From: JAVVEG01 sp041751425 | GTDB lineage: Bacteria; Pseudomonadota; Gammaproteobacteria; Pseudomonadales; Pseudohongiellaceae | Assembly (NCBI GenBank): GCA_041751425.1 | Contig: JBGSXL010000031.1 | Span: 1-64,000, forward strand | DNA: 64,000 nt | Reading direction: 5' to 3' | Shown: piece after piece, positions 43,469 through 51,016 of the stretch | Numbering within the stretch: position 1 is the stretch's first letter | How the letters are laid out: each line of letters opens with the position of its first letter | Notes under the pieces: model-generated | The model's input: the letters and a program-made list of their open reading frames with translations, nothing else | Told to the model about the DNA's origin: nothing | The model's database searches: none | Translations under genes and position numbers: made by a program

Positions 43469-43579
43469 TTTTATCAACCCTCCTTTATCCATTTCCAGCC
43501 AATATATTTTAAACCTTCCCAACAAACCATCGTCCAAGTCAGGGAATAGTGGCAATATCGACAGAAAACCAAGAAACCA

Positions 43580-44248
43580 ATGCCGGATAACAGCTGGAAC
43601 ATGACTCTGAACAACGTGATATCCCTGCCCGACCGCGCCCCCGGTAACGGCAACAATGACGCGAAGGACGTTGCGGCAGAGCGGCAACTTGTGCGGCGGG
43701 CGAGCCGCGGTGACCAGGAAGCGTTCCGGCAGATTGTAGAACAGAACAAGCTGCAATTGTTTCAGTTGGCCCTTGGTGTAGTGCCATCACGAGAGCTGGC
43801 TGAGGATGTGGTGCAAGAGTCTTTCATCAAGGCTTACAGGGCTCTGCCAGAGTTTCGCAGCGAATCGCGACTGTCCACCTGGCTACATCGGATTACCTTT
43901 CTGACAGCTATAGATGCAGTACGCGCTGAGAAGCGCCGCCGCACGCAGGATACAACAGACAATGAACCTGAATTGCTCGCGGATAACAGCGCATTTGCAA
44001 CAGCCGAATCGAGTCTGGAGAGCGCACAGACCAGGCAACAGATAGACAACGCACTGGGAATGCTGACGCCATTGGAGCAGTCCGTGTTTGCACTGCGGCA
44101 CACACAGAATTTCAAATTGCGGGACATTGCCGAGATTGTTAACCGCCCCGAGGGCACAGTCAAAAATGCTTTATTCAGCGCCATACGTAAATTGCGGCAG
44201 CAATTGTTGGAGGCAGGCGAAGGCCTGCAGGAGGTAGAACGATGCTGA
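43580..44248 (+). CDS. RpoE-like ECF sigma factor
   Basis: 222 residues with region 2 (AFRQIVEQNKLQLFQLALGV, AEDVVQESFIKAYRALPEFR, STWLHRITFLTAIDAVRAEK) and region 4 (LTPLEQSVFALRHTQNFKLR, RPEGTVKNALFSAIRKLRQQ). The first 30 residues are variable and the true start may be ATG 43601. The gene overlaps the zinc-type anti-sigma gene by seven bases, the same overlap length as the ECF pair at 16643. Operon: sigma, anti-sigma, HEAT-repeat protein. Confidence 0.92.
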   Translation: MPDNSWNMTLNNVISLPDRAPGNGNNDAKDVAAERQLVRRASRGDQEAFRQIVEQNKLQLFQLALGVVPSRELAEDVVQESFIKAYRALPEFRSESRLSTWLHRITFLTAIDAVRAEKRRRTQDTTDNEPELLADNSAFATAESSLESAQTRQQIDNALGMLTPLEQSVFALRHTQNFKLRDIAEIVNRPEGTVKNALFSAIRKLRQQLLEAGEGLQEVERC

Positions 44249-45009
44249 AATGTGAAGGCACCCAAAAACTCATGGCAGATTCCCTGTTTGAGCCGCTTTC
44301 CCCTGGCGCGCAATTGCGGTTGGATTCGCATCTGGTTTTGTGTGACACCTGCCGTAAATTGCATGCAGAACTGAGTGAATCCACATTGAGTCTGCAAAGC
44401 AAAAACATCAGGTCTGCAATCTCTACGACCGAGCCAATACTGGAAGACTTGTGGGATAAACTGCAACCGGAGTTGAATCGAATTGATGCACAGCGCTACC
44501 ACCGCCTTGCCAACCGCCGCTGGCAGAACTGGATGGGTGCAGGTGTCGCTGCGGCAGCGTGTCTGTTGCTGGCAATCGGCTTGAAGCTGGAACCCGTCGG
44601 CAATTCATCACAACAATCAGCGCCAGTTACCCCATTAACAGCAGGCAGACAGTCCAACCCCGAGTTCCAGGATTATCTGAACCGCGCTCAGACAGTGCTA
44701 CTGACTGTGGCAAATACAGATCAGGCAAGCATGAGAGGCATGCCGCTGGAACGCGATTACGCAGGCATTATGGCGACAGAAGCTAAACTGCTCAGCAGCA
44801 ATCCAGACAACGAATTAAGCCCTAGCCAGGCGCAGTTGCTGCAGGATCTGGAACACCTGCTGCTTCAATTCGCCAATTTTGATGAAGAAAATCTCGCGGA
44901 AGGTCTGGCCATGCTCAGGCTTTATCTGCAGGACAATACGATACTTTTTCGCATGAATCTGGCCAAGCTCAGACAACAATCGCAACCTGTGCAGCCGTTG
45001 ACAATTTAA
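44242..45009 (+). CDS. Membrane-bound zinc-finger anti-sigma factor
   Basis: 255 residues. The N-terminal zinc motif H30-xxx-C34-xx-C37 (HLVLCDTC) has the same positions as in the anti-sigma at 16398. A single membrane helix (WMGAGVAAAACLLLAIGL) near 95-112 is followed by a periplasmic domain of about 140 residues rich in Gln, Leu and Asn (SPSQAQLLQDLEHLLLQFAN). This is a transmembrane anti-sigma that could be released by envelope signals. The HEAT-repeat protein follows after 33 bases and may interact with the periplasmic part. Confidence 0.85.
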   Translation: MLKCEGTQKLMADSLFEPLSPGAQLRLDSHLVLCDTCRKLHAELSESTLSLQSKNIRSAISTTEPILEDLWDKLQPELNRIDAQRYHRLANRRWQNWMGAGVAAAACLLLAIGLKLEPVGNSSQQSAPVTPLTAGRQSNPEFQDYLNRAQTVLLTVANTDQASMRGMPLERDYAGIMATEAKLLSSNPDNELSPSQAQLLQDLEHLLLQFANFDEENLAEGLAMLRLYLQDNTILFRMNLAKLRQQSQPVQPLTI

Positions 45010-45042
45010 CTCGACGTTATGAAATCGTTCTGGAGATTGATT

Positions 45043-46611
45043 ATGAAAGCCCAATCCTTGAAGACCGCCTGTTTTTTATCTCTGACCGCTATCAGTTGCG
45101 CCGCCGTTGCTCAGGAGCCACCCGCCAGCAGCGCAGCAAGTACCGCTTACGGCGAAGGCTATAGCCTGGTGCTGGCGCAGAAATGGGAGGAAGCGAAAGA
45201 CTACTTCGCAGATTTCAAGCAGCGTTGGGCGGAAAGTGATTTTGCCGACGATGCTGGTTACTGGCATTGCTACGCGACTGAGCAAAGCGGCGGTGACGCC
45301 GAAGGCAACTTTAATTGTTACAGCGATTTCATCAGCCAATGGAATAATGCAGGCAGCAATTGGGTGGATGACGCACGCAACCGAATGATTTTTGTGGCAG
45401 CGAATCTGGCGCGTGACGGTCGTCCGGAATTCATTGGTAATATGATGCAGAGCTTCCGGTTTCCGGAACTTCCTGAGATGCCAGAGATGCACGATATGCC
45501 AGTGCTTCCTATGATAGATCGTGAAGCCCTCGAACGAACCGTCGAGCAGGCCATGCACACCGCCATGCAAGTGCGTGATCAAAGCGCAGTCTATCGCGAC
45601 CTGGTACAAACCTTTCAGTTCAGCCGTCGCGGCGGGTCCAGCATGGACAGCGAGTTGCTGGCATTGATCACTGCACTGCAGGATGATCCGCGCGCCGCAG
45701 AACTACTGTTGAGTCGCCTGGAGAACAGTGATGACCCCGATGTACAAGCGCGTCTGGTACTCCTGCTGCAGGACATGGAGGGACAGGAGATCACTGCCAA
45801 ACTGGTCAACATGGTACGTAACAGCCCGCACGAACAAGTGCAGCGCAATGCCGTGATTGCACTGTTGGAGCGCAACGATGCAGGTACTCGTGAATTGCTT
45901 CAGGAAGTGGCAACTGACTCCCGTTATCCACTAAACGCACGAATTGCAGTGGTTTCCGGTATTGGCCGCTGGGAACAGGCTGAAGCGACTCCGCTACTGA
46001 GCCGTCTGTTGGCGAATGAGGAGAACACTCGTCTTGTTCGCATTGCTGCCCGCCAACTGGTACAGATCAATACGCAGGAATCCAGACAGGTACTGATAAA
46101 CCATTACCGCAATATCAGCGATGCTGACCTGCGCCGCGACCTGCTGGATCAAATGGAAGACGCCAGGTCACCGGAGATGATCAGCTTTTTCACCGAAGTA
46201 GCGCTGGGTAGTGACGATCGCGAAGCTACTGTAGCCATTCGCAATCTGGCGAACCGGGAAGACAATATGGGCGTCGCTGCTCTGGAGCATATCTACGCCA
46301 ACACAAATAACGAGCGCAGGCATCTGGCTGTTATCAATGGTATGGGAGAAGCGCGCATCAGCCGTGGCGCAGAATTCCTGAGCACTATCGCCAGCCAGAA
46401 CAACAATCACGAAACACAAAGCGCGGTGGTACGTGCGTTGGGAGCTACACGCCAGGCGCAGGCTGCAAATTCGATTATGGAAGTCTATCGCCGCACAGAT
46501 AACGCAGAGGTCCGGGCTGAAGCCGTGCGAGCCATGAGCCGACTTCGTGATCATCCACAAGCGCGTGAATTCATGTTGGAGATGCTGGACACGGAACTGA
46601 CAACAAACTAA
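45043..46611 (+). CDS. Exported HEAT-repeat protein of the ECF operon
   Basis: 522 residues. A signal peptide (ACFLSLTAISCAAVAQ) precedes a TPR-like or outer-membrane-tether-like region (AYGEGYSLVLAQKWEEAKDY) and an unusual Pro/Met/Glu run at about 138-158 (FRFPELPEMPEMHDMPVLPM). From about 185 to the end there are HEAT-type helical repeats (DPDVQARLVLLLQDMEG, RYPLNARIAVVSGIGRWEQA, EVRAEAVRAMSRLRDHPQAR). The protein should be a periplasmic scaffold. ATG at 45043 has GGAG eight bases upstream. Its role is unknown. Being in the sigma/anti-sigma operon, it may sense or respond to envelope stress. Confidence 0.85.
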   Translation: MKAQSLKTACFLSLTAISCAAVAQEPPASSAASTAYGEGYSLVLAQKWEEAKDYFADFKQRWAESDFADDAGYWHCYATEQSGGDAEGNFNCYSDFISQWNNAGSNWVDDARNRMIFVAANLARDGRPEFIGNMMQSFRFPELPEMPEMHDMPVLPMIDREALERTVEQAMHTAMQVRDQSAVYRDLVQTFQFSRRGGSSMDSELLALITALQDDPRAAELLLSRLENSDDPDVQARLVLLLQDMEGQEITAKLVNMVRNSPHEQVQRNAVIALLERNDAGTRELLQEVATDSRYPLNARIAVVSGIGRWEQAEATPLLSRLLANEENTRLVRIAARQLVQINTQESRQVLINHYRNISDADLRRDLLDQMEDARSPEMISFFTEVALGSDDREATVAIRNLANREDNMGVAALEHIYANTNNERRHLAVINGMGEARISRGAEFLSTIASQNNNHETQSAVVRALGATRQAQAANSIMEVYRRTDNAEVRAEAVRAMSRLRDHPQAREFMLEMLDTELTTN

Positions 46612-46619
46612 CTGCAAAT

Positions 46620-47285
46620 TTACTTGTGCGTTGCATCTGCTCGCGCAAATATCCTAAGCAGTATGTCCGACGCGGTTTCGGTCAGCTCTGTAAAAAATTT
46701 TCCGGGATCAAATTTCTCGATACTTTCAACAACAGTAATCCGCGGTATAGACACAAGCAGTCGAGCCAGTAGCATCACCAGATTGGTGTCCACAAACCGC
46801 GAATGACAATTGGTTACAAGTGATATCTGCTCAATCAGCTTATTGTGCAGATTGTAATTGAACTTGATATTGATCTCCTGCGCCACTTCATACTCGATAT
46901 TGCGAAAGGTGGAGCGGCGCACTTTCTTGTCACCGGTCACTGCTTCGGCCGACGCTTCAATTATGTTTCGGATAATCCGTTTATAGTTGTCTCTATCCAG
47001 CTTCGAAATTTCTTCTGCTATTCTGTTAAAACTATTGTCTGCCTCTAAACGAAACATCTCTGCAAACAAATCGCTTCTGTTGTTGAAATATCTGTATATG
47101 GAGGATACAGAGACATTCGCCGCTTCAGAAATGGCTTCATTGGAAAGCGTACAGTTGTCATTGAGAAGCTGGTTAGCGGCATCAATTATTCTGCGCGCAG
47201 TATGCGATGCCCGAGCCTGGCGGAAGACTCGCTTTGAATTGGTTATCTGGCCTGGTTGGCTAGAAAAAGGCTTGCGTTCCGCCAT
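46620..47285 (-). CDS. TetR-family transcriptional regulator
   Basis: 221 residues. The N-terminal helix-turn-helix is TARRIIDAANQLLNDNCTLS and ISEAANVSVSSIYRYFNNRS, followed by an all-helical ligand/dimer domain. The 20 residues before it are basic and Ser/Gln-rich. ATG at 47285 fits the usual N-terminal length. It diverges from the DUF697-to-OMP gene run across 310 bases and is probably its local regulator, an inference from position. It is convergent with the HEAT-repeat gene (8-base gap). Confidence 0.9.
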   Translation of the reverse strand: MAERKPFSSQPGQITNSKRVFRQARASHTARRIIDAANQLLNDNCTLSNEAISEAANVSVSSIYRYFNNRSDLFAEMFRLEADNSFNRIAEEISKLDRDNYKRIIRNIIEASAEAVTGDKKVRRSTFRNIEYEVAQEINIKFNYNLHNKLIEQISLVTNCHSRFVDTNLVMLLARLLVSIPRITVVESIEKFDPGKFFTELTETASDILLRIFARADATHK

Positions 47286-47595
47286 GGTGATGTCCCCTAT
47301 CTTTGTATCAATTGTAATCACTCTGTAACAAGAAGTAGTGAGTGCGCCGGTCATTTCTATACTTTAGTGACCAAAAAATGTAATTAAAATTAACAACTTT
47401 CCAACCTTATGATTTTTATAAATTAAAAACAAATAAAAAGTACAAGAGCATCAAATCAAAAAGAGTGTCCGTGATCTTATCTGTAAATTGTACTGCCTCA
47501 GCGCAAGTGCCACTATAGCATCTGTAAAATCAGAGCTGAAATTGTTTCAGCCAACTTCAAAAAAATTATTAATTGCACTCCATGAGGGAACCGAT
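47286..47595. other. AT-rich divergent control region
   Basis: This 310-base spacer between the TetR gene and the plus-strand gene run is strongly AT-rich at about 47380-47460. It holds a dyad GGTCA-N14-TGACC (47349-47372) that could be a TetR operator. The open frame from 47488 joins the next gene but lacks a suitable start before 47596. No terminator or RNA gene is visible. Confidence 0.5.
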
Positions 47596-48090
47596 ATGGT
47601 CGCGGATACAGCAGAAACTCAAGCAAATGACGTCAATCAAGAAAGCTCGCAGGATCAGGCTGCACGTATCATTTCATCATCGGTAAAGTGGGGCGCAGCA
47701 GCTTCCATTATCCCTGTACCTTATCTTGACCTTGTGGGTCTGGCAGCCGTGCAGCTAAGTATGGTGAAGGACATAACTCGCGCCTACGGTCTTGAACCGA
47801 AAACCGAAACCACTCGCGCGTTGATCTCTACACTGCTCGGAACTCTGGCACCTTCTGCTGTCAGTGGTGCACTGGTTGGTTCCTCTCTGAAACTGATTCC
47901 CGTAGGTGGTTCGCTACTGGGTAGCGTTAGCCTTGCGGCATTTGGTTCTGCTGCAACTTACGCAGTTGGCAAAGCGTTTGTCAGACACTTTGAGGGCGGC
48001 GGCACACTGGATAATTTCAGCGTTGACGCTATTAAGGACGACCTCAAGAAAGATTTCTCGAAAGCAAAAAAAGACTCGGCTGGCAAGTAA
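47596..48090 (+). CDS. DUF697-like membrane-associated protein
   Basis: 164 residues. The central part, KWGAAASIIPVPYLDLVGLA, AVQLSMVKDITRAYGLE, then STLLGTLAPSAVSGALVGSS and SLLGSVSLAAFGSAATYAVG, matches the YcjF/DUF697 type, with hydrophobic hairpins and a basic C-terminus. The function of the family is unknown; some members accompany GTPases, but none is nearby. ATG at 47596 has GAGGGA eight bases upstream. It is first of a seven-gene plus-strand run. Confidence 0.8.
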   Translation: MVADTAETQANDVNQESSQDQAARIISSSVKWGAAASIIPVPYLDLVGLAAVQLSMVKDITRAYGLEPKTETTRALISTLLGTLAPSAVSGALVGSSLKLIPVGGSLLGSVSLAAFGSAATYAVGKAFVRHFEGGGTLDNFSVDAIKDDLKKDFSKAKKDSAGK

Positions 48091-48105
48091 CAGGAGTACG
48101 TTAAC

Positions 48106-48288
48106 TTGTTACCACCGTATTTGATTCTGCTGTACCTGATTCTCTGTTTCTTCACCGCTATTGTCGGCAGAAACAGAGCAGTCGGGTTTTGGGGAGTATT
48201 CGCGCTTTCGCTGCTGTTGACACCCGCAATCATGGGGTTGGTTCTACTTATATCAGCACCGAACGCACCTCAAAGTTCTCGAGATTAA
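48106..48288 (+). CDS. Small two-helix membrane protein
   Basis: 60 residues starting with TTG, preceded by AGGAG at nine bases, with two membrane helices (LILLYLILCFFTAIVG and FGVFALSLLL-type text near residues 28-48). It lies 15 bases after the DUF697 gene and 12 before the ABC exporter gene, so it is part of the operon. It is not a leader-peptide precursor: there is no double-Gly site or core-like tail. Function unknown. Confidence 0.65.
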   Translation: MLPPYLILLYLILCFFTAIVGRNRAVGFWGVFALSLLLTPAIMGLVLLISAPNAPQSSRD

Positions 48289-48300
48289 AGGACACGGGCA

Positions 48301-50052
48301 GTGATCAAAAGTAAAGTTGAAGCTGCCAGCATGGCTTCTGCCGTAGGAGATAAAATCCTTCGCTTCATGATGAAGCTGGGGCCTGCAACGGCATTCAAGA
48401 AACGCGATTGGCGCGGACTGATCGCGGAGCTTGATCGCATCTCTGTACTTCGTCTGGCTCTTGTTGCCATCCTGTCCGCTGCGTGTGGTACAGGCGTGTT
48501 GTATCTGTTGAACTCAGAATCGCGCCTGGTTCAAGAGGAGGATTATTCCACACTTACTGCTGTAGGATTTGTCTTCCTGCTGGTGGCTTATCGATTCAGT
48601 CAGCGCCACCTGATCTTTCGTGCGAGCGAATCCATTGAAGCCGCCTTGCATGACTGGCGTCAGCGTATTGCCGAAAAAGTATTACGTCTGTCACTTCGGG
48701 ATATAGAAGACATCTCTCCGGGGCGGTTGATGGACGGTATTGCGCGTCACTATGCGCCACTGTCGCAATCCATTGTCACTATCGTGGCGGGCGTTGAAGC
48801 GACGGTCCTGCTGTTCTTCATGTTTGTTTATCTGCTGTTCCTGTCGACCTCAGCGGCTCTGCTTACCGTACTCGTAGCAGTGTTGTGTGTTGCCGGCTAT
48901 ATGAACGTTGCAGCACGCCTCGCGGAAACCATGACCGAGACATCGCAATTGAATGGAAAACTGGATCGTCTGTCGGAATCCAGTATCAAAGGCTCGAAGG
49001 AGTTGCGCCTGAACGCCGACAAGCGTCGTGCTGTACTTGATGACATGGTAGCGACATCCGGCGAGCTTTATAAAAACCGTTCAGCGAGCGCTGGTATCTT
49101 TGCTGAAGTCATCTCTTCCGGAAATACGGCTTCGTATCTGATGGCAGGTGCTGTTGTTTTCGTATTGCCACTTATAGGTTCCACGGAACAGAGTCAGATC
49201 TCTGTCATAGTGATGGCTGTCATTTTCCTGATTGGCCCCATTGGTGGAATGATTGGCAGCCTGCAACAACTTTCTATTGCACGCTTTGCTGTGCGCAGCA
49301 TTCTGGAGTTTGAAGCCAATGTGGACAAATTGCTGGCTGGCAACGGCGATGTGAAGGCGACAGAAGACTACACGGGATTCCAGAAAATAGTGCTGACCGG
49401 TGTGGGTTATACCCACCAGACGGCATTGGATATCGATCAGCCCTTTTCCATTCAGGATGTCTCGCTGACAATTAAGCGCGGTCAATTGCTGTTTATCACA
49501 GGTGGCAATGGGTCCGGCAAAACCACAGCACTTCGGGTGCTTACCGGATTGTATCCCCGGGATGAAGGCGAAATCATTATTGATGGCAGTCCGGTTGCCA
49601 AACGTGCCGGGCAAAATTACCGCGATCTTTACGCCACCGTATTCTCCGACTTTCATGTATTTGAACGCGCCTATGCACTGGATAGTCAGGCATTGGCGAA
49701 ACTGGATGAGTGGTTGGTAACACTGAATATTCGCTCGAAATTGCCCGCTGATATCAGTCAGCGCTTCAATCCGGAAGCACTGTCTACCGGCCAGCGCAAA
49801 CGCCTGGCACTAGCGCTGGCACTGGTCGAAGACCGGCCGATTCTGGTACTGGATGAATGGGCTGCTGATCAGGATCCCGCAACCCGCAATCGATTCTACG
49901 AAGAAATACTGCCCGCATTACAGAAAGCAGGCAAGACCATTATTGTTGTGACACACGACGAGCGTTACTTCGGCTGTGCAGATGTTCAGGCACATATGGA
50001 AGATGGCAAACTTGCGGTGGCTGAGTCTTCGACTAAAGAGAGAGCCAAATGA
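48301..50052 (+). CDS. SyrD/PvdE-like single-chain ABC exporter
   Basis: 583 residues. An N-terminal membrane domain of about six helices (LALVAILSAACGTGVLYLLN, VEATVLLFFMFVYLLFLSTS, SYLMAGAVVFVLPLIGS) is fused to one ATPase domain: Walker A TGGNGSGKTT, signature LSTGQRKRLAL, Walker B ILVLDEWAADQDP, H-loop VVTHDE. The DEWAADQDP text is characteristic of the cyclic-peptide/siderophore exporter class. Start is GTG at 48301; about 45 extra N-terminal residues precede the usual start of the family. It overlaps the SPFH gene by four bases. Cargo unknown. Confidence 0.88.
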   Translation: MIKSKVEAASMASAVGDKILRFMMKLGPATAFKKRDWRGLIAELDRISVLRLALVAILSAACGTGVLYLLNSESRLVQEEDYSTLTAVGFVFLLVAYRFSQRHLIFRASESIEAALHDWRQRIAEKVLRLSLRDIEDISPGRLMDGIARHYAPLSQSIVTIVAGVEATVLLFFMFVYLLFLSTSAALLTVLVAVLCVAGYMNVAARLAETMTETSQLNGKLDRLSESSIKGSKELRLNADKRRAVLDDMVATSGELYKNRSASAGIFAEVISSGNTASYLMAGAVVFVLPLIGSTEQSQISVIVMAVIFLIGPIGGMIGSLQQLSIARFAVRSILEFEANVDKLLAGNGDVKATEDYTGFQKIVLTGVGYTHQTALDIDQPFSIQDVSLTIKRGQLLFITGGNGSGKTTALRVLTGLYPRDEGEIIIDGSPVAKRAGQNYRDLYATVFSDFHVFERAYALDSQALAKLDEWLVTLNIRSKLPADISQRFNPEALSTGQRKRLALALALVEDRPILVLDEWAADQDPATRNRFYEEILPALQKAGKTIIVVTHDERYFGCADVQAHMEDGKLAVAESSTKERAK

Positions 50053-50963
50053 AACACTACTTGTTAAATCTACTCAGACGGTTGAAGTACAGTTTTGTCT
50101 TCTTCCTGCTGATAACCGGTTTTCTGGTTGTCGTGCTATGGGACAGAATAGTTTATGTCACGCCCGTCGGCCATGTGAGCGTGGAATGGTACAGCATTCT
50201 GGGCGGTGAACGCGCAGCACGCAGCTCCTTTCGTGAAGGTGTACATGTCATCTGGCCATGGAACGAATTTTATACCTATGACCTGCGTTTGCAGAATCGC
50301 AAAGAGTCCTATGCGGTCGTCTCGCAGGATGGTCTGCATTTCGACATGGATCTGAATTTCCGCTGGCATGTTATCGAGGAATCCATTGTTACATTGAATC
50401 AGGAGATCGGGCCCGAGTATCTGGACCGGCTGTTGATTCCCGAGATCGGCTCCGTGCTACGCCGCGTCGTCGCCAACTTCCCGGCAGAGTCTATCTACAC
50501 CACCGAGCGCAATCTGGTGCAGCAACTGGTGTTCGATGAAGTAACTTCGGAATCCCATCCCAATGGCGTGAGTTCTCCCACAAACACAGATGGGAGAACC
50601 GACACCATTGTGCTGTCCGATATTCTCTTTACCCGTATTGATCTGCCCGAGAATATCCAACAAGCCATCGAGCGCAAACTGTCGGAAGCAGAACTCGTCA
50701 AGGAATATGCATTTCGTGTAGAGCGTGAAGAACTGGAAAGTCAACGCAAGGCAGTTGAAGCGGAAGGTATTCGTCAGTTTCAAGAGACAGTAGCTCCTGC
50801 AATTACAGACAGTTACCTGAAATGGCGCGGTATAGAGGCAACATTGGAGCTCGCTAAATCAGAAAACGCCAAGGTGGTAGTCATTGGCAATAGCGAGGCT
50901 GGATTACCGCTTATTTTGGACACGGGCAACAACCCCCTGCCTGGCCCCCCCATAACTCAGTAA
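50049..50963 (+). CDS. SPFH/band-7 (prohibitin-like) membrane protein
   Basis: 304 residues. An N-terminal membrane helix (YSFVFFLLITGFLVVVLWDR) is followed by a band-7 domain (REGVHVIWPWNEFYTYDLRL, DGLHFDMDLNFRWHVIEESI, EIGSVLRRVVANFPAESIYT) and a charged helix (AIERKLSEAELVKEYAFRVE, then ESQRKAVEAEGIRQFQE) typical of flotillin, stomatin or HflK/C scaffolds. The ATGA overlap with the exporter gene indicates coupling and suggests a scaffold for the exporter. The C-terminus is Pro/Gly-rich. Confidence 0.87.
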   Translation: MKHYLLNLLRRLKYSFVFFLLITGFLVVVLWDRIVYVTPVGHVSVEWYSILGGERAARSSFREGVHVIWPWNEFYTYDLRLQNRKESYAVVSQDGLHFDMDLNFRWHVIEESIVTLNQEIGPEYLDRLLIPEIGSVLRRVVANFPAESIYTTERNLVQQLVFDEVTSESHPNGVSSPTNTDGRTDTIVLSDILFTRIDLPENIQQAIERKLSEAELVKEYAFRVEREELESQRKAVEAEGIRQFQETVAPAITDSYLKWRGIEATLELAKSENAKVVVIGNSEAGLPLILDTGNNPLPGPPITQ

Positions 50964-51016
50964 AAGCAATGGCATTACAAAGAATCAACATTCAAAAATT
51001 CAAAGGATAAGCACAG

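Noticed and set aside
48106..48288. RiPP or bacteriocin precursor next to the ABC exporter
   Set aside because: The 60-residue product is a two-helix membrane protein without a leader cleavage site, so it was annotated as a membrane protein.
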